Positions 1 through 6,753 of a DNA stretch of 7,207 nt are shown here, in pieces; within the stretch, counting starts at the first letter, position 1, and every line of letters starts with the position of its first letter. The notes beneath the pieces are model-generated. The model saw nothing but the letters and a program-made list of their open reading frames with translations, did not search any database and was not told the DNA's origin. The DNA comes from Bacteroidales bacterium. GTDB lineage: Bacteria > Bacteroidota > Bacteroidia > Bacteroidales > UBA7960. The DNA is taken from assembly GCA_007123065.1 (NCBI GenBank), contig SKSI01000076.1, positions 1 to 7,207 on the forward strand, given 5' to 3'. Made by a program: the position numbers and the translations under genes.

Positions 1-241
1 GCTCTGTCGGAATATCTATAGTAAAGCCCAAACCTTCGTGCACAAATTTGAAGGAGAAAGGGGTTAAAAATACCAGCAAATAAATCAGCTTGTCCAGTGA
101 GAAAAAAAACAGCAGCATGATGACCAGGGCGAACGGCAAGGCCGAAAGCCAATACACATCGAACACTATCAATGTGATATTCAGGGCAGTAAACAAACCT
201 GCGCCCCAGTAAAGCCAGCTGAGTCTTTTTTCCTTAAACAC
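1..241 (-). CDS. O-antigen ligase/polymerase-like membrane protein, N-terminal part (continues past the left edge)
   Basis: Only the first 80 codons are inside the window. They follow the Wzz stop codon (250-248) in the same frame, so the start lies between that stop and the first membrane segment. I chose GTG at 241-239, since no ATG occurs before residue 42. The visible part has two hydrophobic stretches (about residues 9-27 and 31-48), a short SLDKL turn and a third hydrophobic stretch reading YLLVFLTPFSF. It ends in GLGFTIDIPTE. That order (two segments, LDKL, FLTP, then an IPTE/LPTE motif) is what I know from Bacteroidota O-antigen ligase/polymerase (Wzy/WaaL superfamily) proteins; this is recognition by family memory, not a search. 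The product would be a polytopic inner-membrane enzyme that polymerises or ligates polysaccharide repeat units at the periplasmic face. The flippase and Wzz genes just upstream support this. The catalytic periplasmic loop lies outside the window, so ligase and polymerase cannot be told apart. Confidence 0.65.
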   Translation of the reverse strand, partial: MFKEKRLSWLYWGAGLFTALNITLIVFDVYWLSALPFALVIMLLFFFSLDKLIYLLVFLTPFSFKFVHEGLGFTIDIPTE

Positions 242-247
242 TTTGGA

Positions 248-1297
248 CTATGCTGATGTTTTTATTGGTTTTGTTTTTGTTTTGATGATCCCTTTTGTAA
301 GGAGGTTTTCGTAAACCATTAGGATCATGACGCCCATAAAGCCGGCAGCGAATGTGGAAACAAACACAATCAGCCAACGCACCGGATAAACTTTCCGTTC
401 TGCCTCAAAGGCATAGTCAAGCACAAACTTGAAGGGTACGAAGCTTTCCAGATCTGCTTTAGCCTCCTGGTACCTTCGCTGGATCTGAACCACCTGGCCG
501 CTGATACCCCAAAGATAGGTAGAAGTGTATAAATAAGCTCCTCCATGACTGGCAACATTGCCAAGACTGCGTTCGAGCGCTTCAACACCATCAATATTTC
601 CAGAAGAGATATCCTTCGCCATCTGCCTTGCAAACATCTTGGTTTGTCCTGCGATATCAAAAACCCCCTTTTGCATGATCATCTGCAAGCTGTCTTCAAT
701 CACTTTAACCTGTCTTTCCAGTTCCGCCAACTGTTCTTTGGAAACATTGTAGGCAAGCTGAGCACGTTCAAGCCGGATCTCGTTCTGCACGGTGTCAGCA
801 AGGGCCGCCAATTCATTGGCAATGGCAGCTGCCATCAAGGGGTCTTTGTCCCTGACACTCACCTCAACAGCACCATATTGTGTTCTCCTGATGTTTACGT
901 TACCGCGATACTCCTGAATAAGTTGCGTACGCCGGTACTGCGCGTCCTCGGAAATACCATAATGTTGCATCAGATCGAAACGTTCAACAACCCTATCCCT
1001 GATGTTGGCAGACTCAAGCACCTGCAACAGCCTTTCGGCATCTTCAATTTCACCATATTCAAGAAACTGTTTACCGGCGGCGGCACCACTGGTAAGTACA
1101 GATCTCGACAATGACGCGGTTGTGGTCGGGAACATCGTTACGGTAGACTCAAATTTTGGCGTGATAAAACGCGGTGAAGAAAAAATTGCTGCAGCCAGCG
1201 CGGCCAGGAAACAAACCACAAAAAGGTGTTTCCACCAACGGATAATGAAGACAAACACGTTGGTTGAGTCAAAGATATCGGTTTTTTGCTCTTTCAT
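248..1297 (-). CDS. wzz: Wzz-type polysaccharide chain-length determinant (polysaccharide co-polymerase)
   Basis: The 349-residue protein has the classic Wzz layout. A short cytoplasmic N-terminus is followed by a first membrane helix at about 24-41, a large periplasmic region at about 42-304, and a second helix at about 306-329 preceded by a short proline-containing motif (KVYPVRW). A basic, lysine-rich cytoplasmic tail ends the protein. The periplasmic part includes a long charged helix (about 172-206) likely to form the coiled coil of the Wzz oligomer. Such proteins form bell-shaped inner-membrane oligomers that set the chain length of O-antigen or other Wzy-dependent polysaccharides. There is no C-terminal Walker-type tyrosine kinase domain, so this is the kinase-free type. 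The start is ATG, preceded by A/T-rich sequence without a clear Shine-Dalgarno motif. It lies downstream of the flippase and 6 bp upstream of the ligase/polymerase-like gene, so operon expression is likely. Overall sequence is divergent from enteric Wzz; the assignment rests mostly on topology and context. Confidence 0.82.
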   Translation of the reverse strand: MKEQKTDIFDSTNVFVFIIRWWKHLFVVCFLAALAAAIFSSPRFITPKFESTVTMFPTTTASLSRSVLTSGAAAGKQFLEYGEIEDAERLLQVLESANIRDRVVERFDLMQHYGISEDAQYRRTQLIQEYRGNVNIRRTQYGAVEVSVRDKDPLMAAAIANELAALADTVQNEIRLERAQLAYNVSKEQLAELERQVKVIEDSLQMIMQKGVFDIAGQTKMFARQMAKDISSGNIDGVEALERSLGNVASHGGAYLYTSTYLWGISGQVVQIQRRYQEAKADLESFVPFKFVLDYAFEAERKVYPVRWLIVFVSTFAAGFMGVMILMVYENLLTKGIIKTKTKPIKTSA

Positions 1298-1347
1298 AAT
1301 TTATATGTTATAGATAATATTCTCTTTTGAAACAGTTGTAAATACAT

Positions 1348-1353
1348 AATTCT
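1348..1353. repeat. Left 6-bp direct repeat (putative target-site duplication)
   Basis: The hexamer aattct abuts the left inverted repeat beginning at 1354. An identical copy abuts the right inverted repeat. The identity stops after exactly six bases on both sides (t versus c before it, g versus a after it). Confidence 0.5.
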
Positions 1354-1492
1354 GAGCCCACTCCGAAAAGTTGAAAAAAGCCACAGATTCACAGATTAGA
1401 ATATTTTATTTTTTTTAAGGCGCTCATAAACAACAACATAAGGTCGTGCTAAAATATCATTATGGTTAAAAATTGGTTTTAGGAGTGGGCTC
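1354..1492. mobile_element. MITE-like element or solo IS remnant, 139 bp
   Basis: The two ends are inverted repeats: gagcccactccgaaaa at 1354-1369 matches the reverse complement of 1477-1492 at 15 of 16 positions, with the outer 11 bp perfect. Directly outside both ends stands the same hexamer, aattct (1348-1353 and 1493-1498), as expected of a target-site duplication. The interior is A/T-rich and carries no transposase. It includes a tandem duplication of the 8-mer cacagatt (1382-1397). The element sits between the flippase and wzz genes, so it would be transcribed with the polysaccharide operon, and its arms could pair in the mRNA. I cannot name the parent IS family. The alternative is a non-mobile intercistronic hairpin with a chance direct repeat. 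Confidence 0.55.
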
Positions 1493-1539
1493 AATTCTAA
1501 AAACCCAGACTTATTCATCTTCGAAAGACTGTTCTGCAT
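1396..1539 (-). other. Short ORF of 47 codons across the MITE-like element (probably not a gene)
   Basis: An ATG at 1539-1537 opens a frame that runs through the right inverted repeat (read as LELSPLL) and ends at TAA 1398-1396. The translation is mixed, with a basic C-terminus, and has no recognisable domain. Because most of it is built from the repeat element, it is more likely a passenger frame than a gene. It is listed because the 267-bp gap between flippase and wzz otherwise contains only the element. Confidence 0.12.
1493..1498. repeat. Right 6-bp direct repeat (putative target-site duplication)
   Basis: The hexamer aattct directly follows the right inverted repeat that ends at 1492. 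It is the partner of the copy at 1348-1353. Confidence 0.5.
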
Positions 1540-1564
1540 CTTTGTTTTTTTCAGGGGGGCAAAG

Positions 1565-3040
1565 TTAAGCATATTTAAATAATTGATAAATATGTCTTAA
1601 ACTGATCATGCGTGTTCCCAGTGCAACACCAGAACATAACACCCCCATGAGTACAATATTGTAGATCCATGACAATGGAGAAAAAGTCAGCAGCAAATTA
1701 ATTGCAATCGTTGCAACCGTAAACAGCAAAAGCCTTCCCAATAAAAAGTAGTTCGTTTTAATCCTGAATAGACGTTTCACCACAATAACCTGGATAACTG
1801 CAACCAGCATTTGTGTCATCAGGCTGGCAAAGGCAGACCCTGTTGCCTGGTGTATCGGGATCAGGACAAAATTTAAAACGATGTTCAGTACCATCCCACT
1901 GAGTGCTATGGTATTGAGATACCAAAGGCTGCCATTGGCTGTCAGCAAAGTGCCAAAAATATAAGTTGTGGATATAGCCAGAAAACATGTCATCAGAATT
2001 CCAAAAACCCTTGAAGACTCATCCATGCGCAATTGGAAATCCAGCATCGTCTCACCGGGGTGCATCGGGTATAGCAACTCCATGATCTCGCCGGAATAGA
2101 AAAAAGCTCCTGAAGCGATGATGATAGCAGGAGTAATGATCAAGGTAAAGGCAAGCTTAACAAGGTGTTCGATGTTGTCTTTTTGTTTGATCATTCGTGC
2201 AAAGATGGGCAAAAGCAGCACTGCAAAAAGATAGGCAATCATATTGGTCGCATCCAACAAGCGGTATGCAGATGCGTAAATTCCCGAAAACCTGGCTCCT
2301 TCGGGCAACAATCGTTCAAGCATAACACTGTCGATACGGTTGTAAAACGTCATCAGCAAAACGAGGATTGCAAAAGGGAAACTTTTCCGGATGATGGCAA
2401 TCAGAAAGGGGTAGTTCCATTGTAAGCGCAGCAGTTTTCTTTGCGTGTGTTGTAATACCAGGAAAAATGTGATCCCCAGGGTTAGGACATAACCAGCCGT
2501 TTGTGCATAAATGTAATACTCAATCTTAAACTCCTGAACCACATTTCCCCAAAGCAAGACTGCACAAATAACAATCATCAGAGTACGGTCAAGCACCGAA
2601 ATGATGCTGTCTGTACGAAACAGGTGCAATCCGCCAAGATTTGACCTCAGGTAGAGGATCAGGCTGATCAGAAACTGGTTGATGGCCAGGAAATACAGCA
2701 ACCTGATCTGTTCAGAACTGTACTGAATAAAGAACGCACCGGCAAAAGTAATGATCACGTAAACAATGAACAATAAGAGCTTAAGGACCAAAAGGTTTGA
2801 CAAGTATTTTGTCAAAAGGTGGTTGTTCTGCGCAATGTTTTTATTGTTGAAATTTGTGATCCCAAAATCCAGCAAGATGTTAAAAAGGAAGGAAAAGTTA
2901 AATACGGCGAAGTAAAAGCCATACTCTTCAGCACCCACTGTATTTTGAACAGAGCGGTCGATGCCAAGAATCCAGAACGGCTTGATAAGCAGGTTAAGGA
3001 CCAGCAATAGGGTAAGATTCTTAACAAATTTTCCCTGCAT
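1565..3040 (-). CDS. wzx: Wzx-type lipid-linked oligosaccharide flippase (MOP superfamily)
   Basis: A 491-residue, very hydrophobic protein with about 14 predicted membrane helices (roughly 9-26, 41-60, 82-104, 115-131, 148-165, 180-195, 216-234, 263-280, 297-315, 344-364, 376-394, 402-421, 432-452, 458-476). This length and topology fit the polysaccharide biosynthesis/flippase branch of the MOP (MATE-like) superfamily. Recognisable family features are the N-terminal LLIKPFWILGIDR segment, DFGITNFNNKNIAQ after the second helix, NRIDSVMLERLLP after the seventh, and GIYASAYRLLDA before the eighth. Such proteins move undecaprenyl-linked repeat units to the outer face of the inner membrane. I chose ATG at 3040-3038 because the family typically begins with a short charged N-terminus just before the first helix. 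An in-frame TTG at 3067-3065 would add nine polar residues and cannot be excluded. The gene leads the minus-strand cluster with wzz and the ligase/polymerase-like gene downstream. Confidence 0.88.
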   Translation of the reverse strand: MQGKFVKNLTLLLVLNLLIKPFWILGIDRSVQNTVGAEEYGFYFAVFNFSFLFNILLDFGITNFNNKNIAQNNHLLTKYLSNLLVLKLLLFIVYVIITFAGAFFIQYSSEQIRLLYFLAINQFLISLILYLRSNLGGLHLFRTDSIISVLDRTLMIVICAVLLWGNVVQEFKIEYYIYAQTAGYVLTLGITFFLVLQHTQRKLLRLQWNYPFLIAIIRKSFPFAILVLLMTFYNRIDSVMLERLLPEGARFSGIYASAYRLLDATNMIAYLFAVLLLPIFARMIKQKDNIEHLVKLAFTLIITPAIIIASGAFFYSGEIMELLYPMHPGETMLDFQLRMDESSRVFGILMTCFLAISTTYIFGTLLTANGSLWYLNTIALSGMVLNIVLNFVLIPIHQATGSAFASLMTQMLVAVIQVIVVKRLFRIKTNYFLLGRLLLFTVATIAINLLLTFSPLSWIYNIVLMGVLCSGVALGTRMISLRHIYQLFKYA

Positions 3041-3110
3041 GCGGCTCAGGCGTTGTTGGTTAGACAATTGGCAAAAGATTCTGACAGCCCTTATATCATA
3101 AAAAAGCGCG

Positions 3111-3118
3111 CAAATCTA
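3111..3118 (-). promoter_or_regulatory. Candidate Bacteroidota -7 box for the flippase operon
   Basis: On the minus strand these bases read TAGATTTG, an exact match to the Bacteroidota sigma-ABfr -7 consensus TAnnTTTG. The upstream -33 element is weak: attg at 3144-3141, matching three of four bases of TTTG at a spacing of 22 bp. Transcription would begin roughly at 3100-3106, leaving a leader of about 60 bases before the ATG at 3040. In A/T-rich DNA such an 8-mer can occur by chance. Confidence 0.38.
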
Positions 3119-3233
3119 TGAAATATTCAGGTCCGTTCAGCAATTTATGGCTCTGGGATATCCCGGGCTAATGATTAGATAACGTCAAACCTTAGAGATA
3201 TATTAGGTCAATTTGTATTATTTTTGCATAATT

Positions 3234-3265
3234 TTTGTGTTATATACCTAAACGTCTTAATTTTC
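3234..3265 (+). promoter_or_regulatory. Candidate rnpB promoter (TTTG / TAnnTTTG type)
   Basis: TTTG at 3234-3237 is followed after 20 bp by TAATTTTC at 3258-3265, which matches the Bacteroidota -7 consensus TAnnTTTG except for the last base. A start site around 3270-3273 would place it about ten bases before the P1 helix of rnpB, so the primary transcript would need only slight 5' trimming by another route or would keep a short leader. A better -7 match, TATTTTTG at 3219-3226, lacks a suitably spaced -33 box. Confidence 0.42.
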
Positions 3266-3282
3266 GTTATCAAAACAATAAA

Positions 3283-3650
3283 GGCAGGCTGTTCTGTCGC
3301 GTTCCGTTCACACGGAATGAGGAAAGTCCGGGCAACACAGAGCAACATACTTCCTAACGGGAAGCCGGCTGTTTTCAGCTGAGAGAAAGTGCCGCAGAAA
3401 ACAACCGCCTAAGTGCAGTTTCGGCTGCACCGGCAAGGGTGAAAACGTGGGGTAAGAGCCCACGGCTTTTGCGGGTGACCGCAAAAGGGGGTAAACCTTA
3501 TGTGTTGAAAGGCCAAATATACCGGGGGCAGAGGGTTGCTCGCCCGATCCCGGAGGGTAGGCCGTTCGAGGCGTCGCGCGAGCGACGTCCCAGATAAATG
3601 ACAGAAGGCATCCGTTCCGGATGCAACAGAACCCGGCTTACAGGCCTGCC
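3283..3650 (+). ncRNA. rnpB: RNase P RNA, bacterial type A
   Basis: This is the catalytic RNA of RNase P, which removes 5' leaders from precursor tRNAs. The hallmark core segments are present in order. GAGGAAAGTCCGGGC (3319-3333) follows the P3 hairpin (ttccgt/acggaa). The GGTAAGAGCCCACGG segment, a GGGTGACC hairpin loop and GGGGGTAAACC (the L15-type loop that pairs with the tRNA CCA end) come next, then AAGGCCAAATA. AGATAAATGAC (3592-3602) and the P4 partner ACAGAACCCGGCTTA (3626-3640) close the core. The ends are set by the P1 helix: ggcaggc at 3283-3289 pairs with gcctgcc at 3644-3650, and aaa before it could extend the pairing into the T-run. The presence of the L15 loop and the general order fit type A rather than type B. 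Exact 5' and 3' ends may differ by a few bases. Confidence 0.97.
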
Positions 3651-3657
3651 TTTTTTT
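3644..3657 (+). terminator. Possible rnpB terminator: P1 strand followed by T7
   Basis: The 3' strand of P1 (gcctgcc) runs straight into seven T (3651-3657). There is no strong local hairpin immediately upstream, so the stem for intrinsic termination would have to be P1 itself, formed with bases about 360 nt earlier. Termination may therefore be partial. Confidence 0.4.
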
Positions 3658-3675
3658 ACTAATAATGAGTCTGTT

Positions 3676-6600
3676 ATGACAAGAAAGATTTTTCTCATTC
3701 TGATGCTGTCAACCATTTCTCTAAACGGCATTGCACAGCAAACAGCCATCCATCAAGATCCTGAAGCAACATATCAACAAGCACTGGAGCTATACAACAA
3801 GGAGAAATACGGCGCAGCCCGCCAGCTTTTTCTTCAGGTCAAAACGCAAACAGACGATAAGAGCAGCTCCATCCACGCGGGGGCATCACTTTATGCTGCG
3901 ATTTGTGCGGCCGAGTTATTCAACCCGGATGCAGAAGATCTGATCAGGCATTTTATGAAGACACATCCGACCCATGTCGGTCAGCGAATCGCCCGCTTTC
4001 ATCTGGCAAACATCAAATACAGGCAACGGAACTACTCTGAAGCAAAAAAATGGTTTGCCACACTGGAAGCCGGCGACGTAGAACGCGGCAGGCGTGATGA
4101 GCTCCTGTTCAAAAAAGGATACAGTTATTTCATGGAAGGAAAGGCAACGGAAGCCCGTGCATTGTTTGCCCGAATCAGCGACCCGTCTTCAGCCTACTAC
4201 AGTCCTGCCTCCTACTATTACGGACACATTGCCTACACAAAAGGCAACCACACGGATGCCCTTGAACGCTTTGAAGCACTTACTGAAGATGCAGCTTTTG
4301 GCCCGGTCGTCCCCTATTATATCGTGCATATTTACTTTTTAGAACAACGGTTTGACGAATTGCTTGAGGTGGCACCCGGCCTGCTGGAACAAGCCACCCC
4401 CGGAAGGGTGCCCGAAATGTCCAGACTAATTGGAGAAGCATACGCAGAAATATCGCAATATGAAGCGGCAATTCCCTACCTGGAAACATATATGGATGAT
4501 GCAGGAACAGCTGCCAGTCGGGATGATCACTACCAAATCGGCTTTGCATATTTTATCACCGGGGCATTTGAACAGGCAATTCCGCACCTTGAAAAAGTAA
4601 CTTCCGAATCAGGAACCCTGGCACAAAATGCATATTACCATCTCGGATACAGCTACGTTCAAACCGGCCAAAAAAGATTTGCAAGAAACGCGTTCAGGGA
4701 AGCATACCAAATGGAATATCTGGCGGATATCGCCCAGGAATCTCTGTTTAAATATGCACTGCTCTCCTTCGAACTCTCATACGACCCCTACAACGAGGCA
4801 ATCCTTTCATTTCAAAAATACATCAACCAGTATCCCGATTCACCACGCCGTGAGGAAGCCTACACCTACCTTGTCGACCTTTATCTTACAACAAGAAATT
4901 ACAAGGACGCGCTGATTTCACTGGAAAATACAATCCCCGACACTCCAAAATTGCGTGAAGCCTATCAAAGGGTCACTTACTTCAGGGGTGTGGAACTTTT
5001 TAATAATGGTGATTTTCAAAATGCGATTGATCATTTCGAAAAGACCCGGAACTACCAGGAAAACAGCGTGCTGGTGACCTCAAGCCTTTACTGGACAGGA
5101 GAAGCCTATTACAGGCTCGGGCAATTGGACAATTCCAGAAACGCACACCAACAATTTCTGGCTTTACCCGCTGCCAGAACGCTAAATTATTACCAAAGGG
5201 CAAACTACTCCATTGGCTACACACATTTCAAACAGGAGTCATACAGCGCGGCCATCCCCGCTTTCAGAACCTTTATCAGGGCCGGCGACGAAGATCCGCG
5301 AATGATCAACGATGCCATCCTGCGCGTAGCAGACTCCTACTTTATTAATAAAGACTACCGGAATGCAATGGCTTTCTACGACAGGGCCATTGAAATGAAT
5401 GTGCTTGATACCGATTACGCCGTATTTCAAAAAGGGCTTGTTTATGGTATTCTCGGAAACTTTGAAGACAAGATCGCTACTATGAACAGGGTGATCAATG
5501 ATTATCCGCACTCATCCTTTGTTGATGACAGCAAATATGAAACTGCCAACAGCTATCTGATCCTTGACAACAACCAAAAAGCACGCGAATTTTTTAGCTA
5601 TGTGATCAGCCAGCATCCAAACAGCACTTATGTTCAAAGTGCCATGCTAAAAACAGGCCTTATCCATTACAACAATAACGAAGATGAACTGGCCCTGAAT
5701 ATGTTCATGGATGTGATCCGCAAATTTCCCGCAACATCACAGGCACAGGAAGCACTGGCTGCCATGCAGATCATCTATGTGGAACTTGACCGTGTGGAAG
5801 AATACGTGCAGTTGACACAAGACCTGGGCATAGCCGACATTACCACGGCACAACAGGACTCCCTGACCTACCAGGCTGCCGAGAATCGCTATCTGCAGGG
5901 TGACTGCAACAGTGCCATTCAGAGCTTCTCGAATTACCTGGAACGATTCCCGGAAGGTTTCTTTGCCATTCACGCAAACTTCTACCGCTCAGAATGCTAC
6001 TTCCGCAGCGAACAATTGCAGCGGGCCTATGAAGGGTATCGCTTTGTAGTGGAAGGGCCGCGAACCAAATTTCTTGAGAATGCCCTGCTGCGCACTTCTG
6101 GCATACAATTTCAGATGGGACACTATGAACGGGCACTTGGTTATTTTCAACAGCTCGAAGAACACGCTTCAACACGTGCCAACACACTTACTGCCCGAAC
6201 AGGAATCATGCGCTCCAACTACAATCTGGAACGCCATGCTGATGCCCTGGATGCAGCCCAGGCTGTTCTGAACACAGACAAGATCACAACCGAAGCTGAA
6301 CAGGAAGCGCACCTTATCCGTGGACTGTCTGCAAAAGTGCTAAACCAATACGACATAGCCATAGAGTCCCTGACAAAGACAAAAAACCTGACCGAGAACC
6401 AAAGGGCGGCTGAAGCAATGTATAACCTTGCCCTGATCACCTTCAAACAGGGCAAATATGAAGAAGCCGAAGAGCAGATTTTCAACTACGTCAGCAAGCT
6501 TACCGCTTACGACTTTTATCTTGCGAAAACTTTCCTGCTGCTGGCAGACGTATATCTGGAAAAGGACAATGCTTTCCAGGCAAAACACACCCTGCAAAGC

Positions 6601-6732
6601 ATCATCGATAATTACGACGGAGCAGCTATCAGAAGGGAAGCACAAAACAAACTGGACTTCATCCTTGAAATGGAAAAAAGTATGGAACAAATCAGGGAAA
6701 CCGATACCCTGGAAGTTGAATTTGGACAATAA
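3676..6732 (+). CDS. Large exported tetratricopeptide-repeat (TPR) protein
   Basis: The product is 1018 residues long, with a signal peptide at 1-20 (basic MTRK, hydrophobic core, cleavage likely after NGIA before QQ). The rest is almost entirely helical TPR-type repeats, about 20 or more from residue 30 to about 985. Clear examples are 30-60, 283-313, 434-460, 510-535, 620-650, 731-760 and 912-940, with the usual small residues (G/A) at helix contacts and Y/F at turns. The acidic C-terminus ends in EVEFGQ. No lipobox and no enzyme domain are visible, so a periplasmic scaffold or protein-binding role is likely. The ATG at 3676 is the right start: the frame stays open back to an ATG at 3598, but that lies inside the RNase P RNA core and would place the signal peptide internally. 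The next gene, an outer-membrane barrel protein, starts 21 bp downstream, suggesting a shared function at the cell envelope. Related large TPR proteins are common in Bacteroidota; I know of no defined function. Confidence 0.9.
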   Translation: MTRKIFLILMLSTISLNGIAQQTAIHQDPEATYQQALELYNKEKYGAARQLFLQVKTQTDDKSSSIHAGASLYAAICAAELFNPDAEDLIRHFMKTHPTHVGQRIARFHLANIKYRQRNYSEAKKWFATLEAGDVERGRRDELLFKKGYSYFMEGKATEARALFARISDPSSAYYSPASYYYGHIAYTKGNHTDALERFEALTEDAAFGPVVPYYIVHIYFLEQRFDELLEVAPGLLEQATPGRVPEMSRLIGEAYAEISQYEAAIPYLETYMDDAGTAASRDDHYQIGFAYFITGAFEQAIPHLEKVTSESGTLAQNAYYHLGYSYVQTGQKRFARNAFREAYQMEYLADIAQESLFKYALLSFELSYDPYNEAILSFQKYINQYPDSPRREEAYTYLVDLYLTTRNYKDALISLENTIPDTPKLREAYQRVTYFRGVELFNNGDFQNAIDHFEKTRNYQENSVLVTSSLYWTGEAYYRLGQLDNSRNAHQQFLALPAARTLNYYQRANYSIGYTHFKQESYSAAIPAFRTFIRAGDEDPRMINDAILRVADSYFINKDYRNAMAFYDRAIEMNVLDTDYAVFQKGLVYGILGNFEDKIATMNRVINDYPHSSFVDDSKYETANSYLILDNNQKAREFFSYVISQHPNSTYVQSAMLKTGLIHYNNNEDELALNMFMDVIRKFPATSQAQEALAAMQIIYVELDRVEEYVQLTQDLGIADITTAQQDSLTYQAAENRYLQGDCNSAIQSFSNYLERFPEGFFAIHANFYRSECYFRSEQLQRAYEGYRFVVEGPRTKFLENALLRTSGIQFQMGHYERALGYFQQLEEHASTRANTLTARTGIMRSNYNLERHADALDAAQAVLNTDKITTEAEQEAHLIRGLSAKVLNQYDIAIESLTKTKNLTENQRAAEAMYNLALITFKQGKYEEAEEQIFNYVSKLTAYDFYLAKTFLLLADVYLEKDNAFQAKHTLQSIIDNYDGAAIRREAQNKLDFILEMEKSMEQIRETDTLEVEFGQ

Positions 6733-6753
6733 AAAAGATAAAACAATCTCATC

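Larger units (their letters stand above)
3041..3282. other. Divergent intergenic region between the flippase gene and rnpB
   Basis: This A/T-rich stretch of about 240 bp separates the minus-strand polysaccharide genes from the plus-strand rnpB. It holds no convincing gene. One promoter candidate is visible for each direction, and a 10-bp perfect palindrome, gggatatccc, lies at 3155-3164 between them. Confidence 0.6.

Noticed and set aside
545..1114. Plus-strand open frame of 189 codons opposite wzz
   Set aside because: It is fully antisense to a well-supported Wzz gene, its translation has no domain pattern, and several other antisense frames of similar quality overlap it.
1540..1564. Terminator after the flippase gene
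   Set aside because: The sequence just downstream of the flippase stop has a C-run and an A-run on the coding strand but no stable hairpin followed by T residues, so operon continuation into wzz is more likely.
3155..3164. Perfect palindrome gggatatccc as an operator
   Set aside because: A single 10-bp palindrome without a second copy or a linked regulator gene is too weak to call an operator; mentioned only as part of the intergenic region.
3068..3282. Small gene or tRNA in the divergent intergenic region
   Set aside because: No cloverleaf pattern and no open frame with plausible start and composition on either strand.
3498..3749. Minus-strand frame across the rnpB 3' half and the TPR gene start
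   Set aside because: It overlaps the conserved RNase P RNA core on the opposite strand and the signal peptide of the TPR gene; no coding signal of its own.
6340..6729. Minus-strand frame of 129 codons opposite the C-terminus of the TPR protein
   Set aside because: It is a cysteine- and phenylalanine-rich antisense shadow of helical TPR codons, with no recognisable domain or upstream signals.
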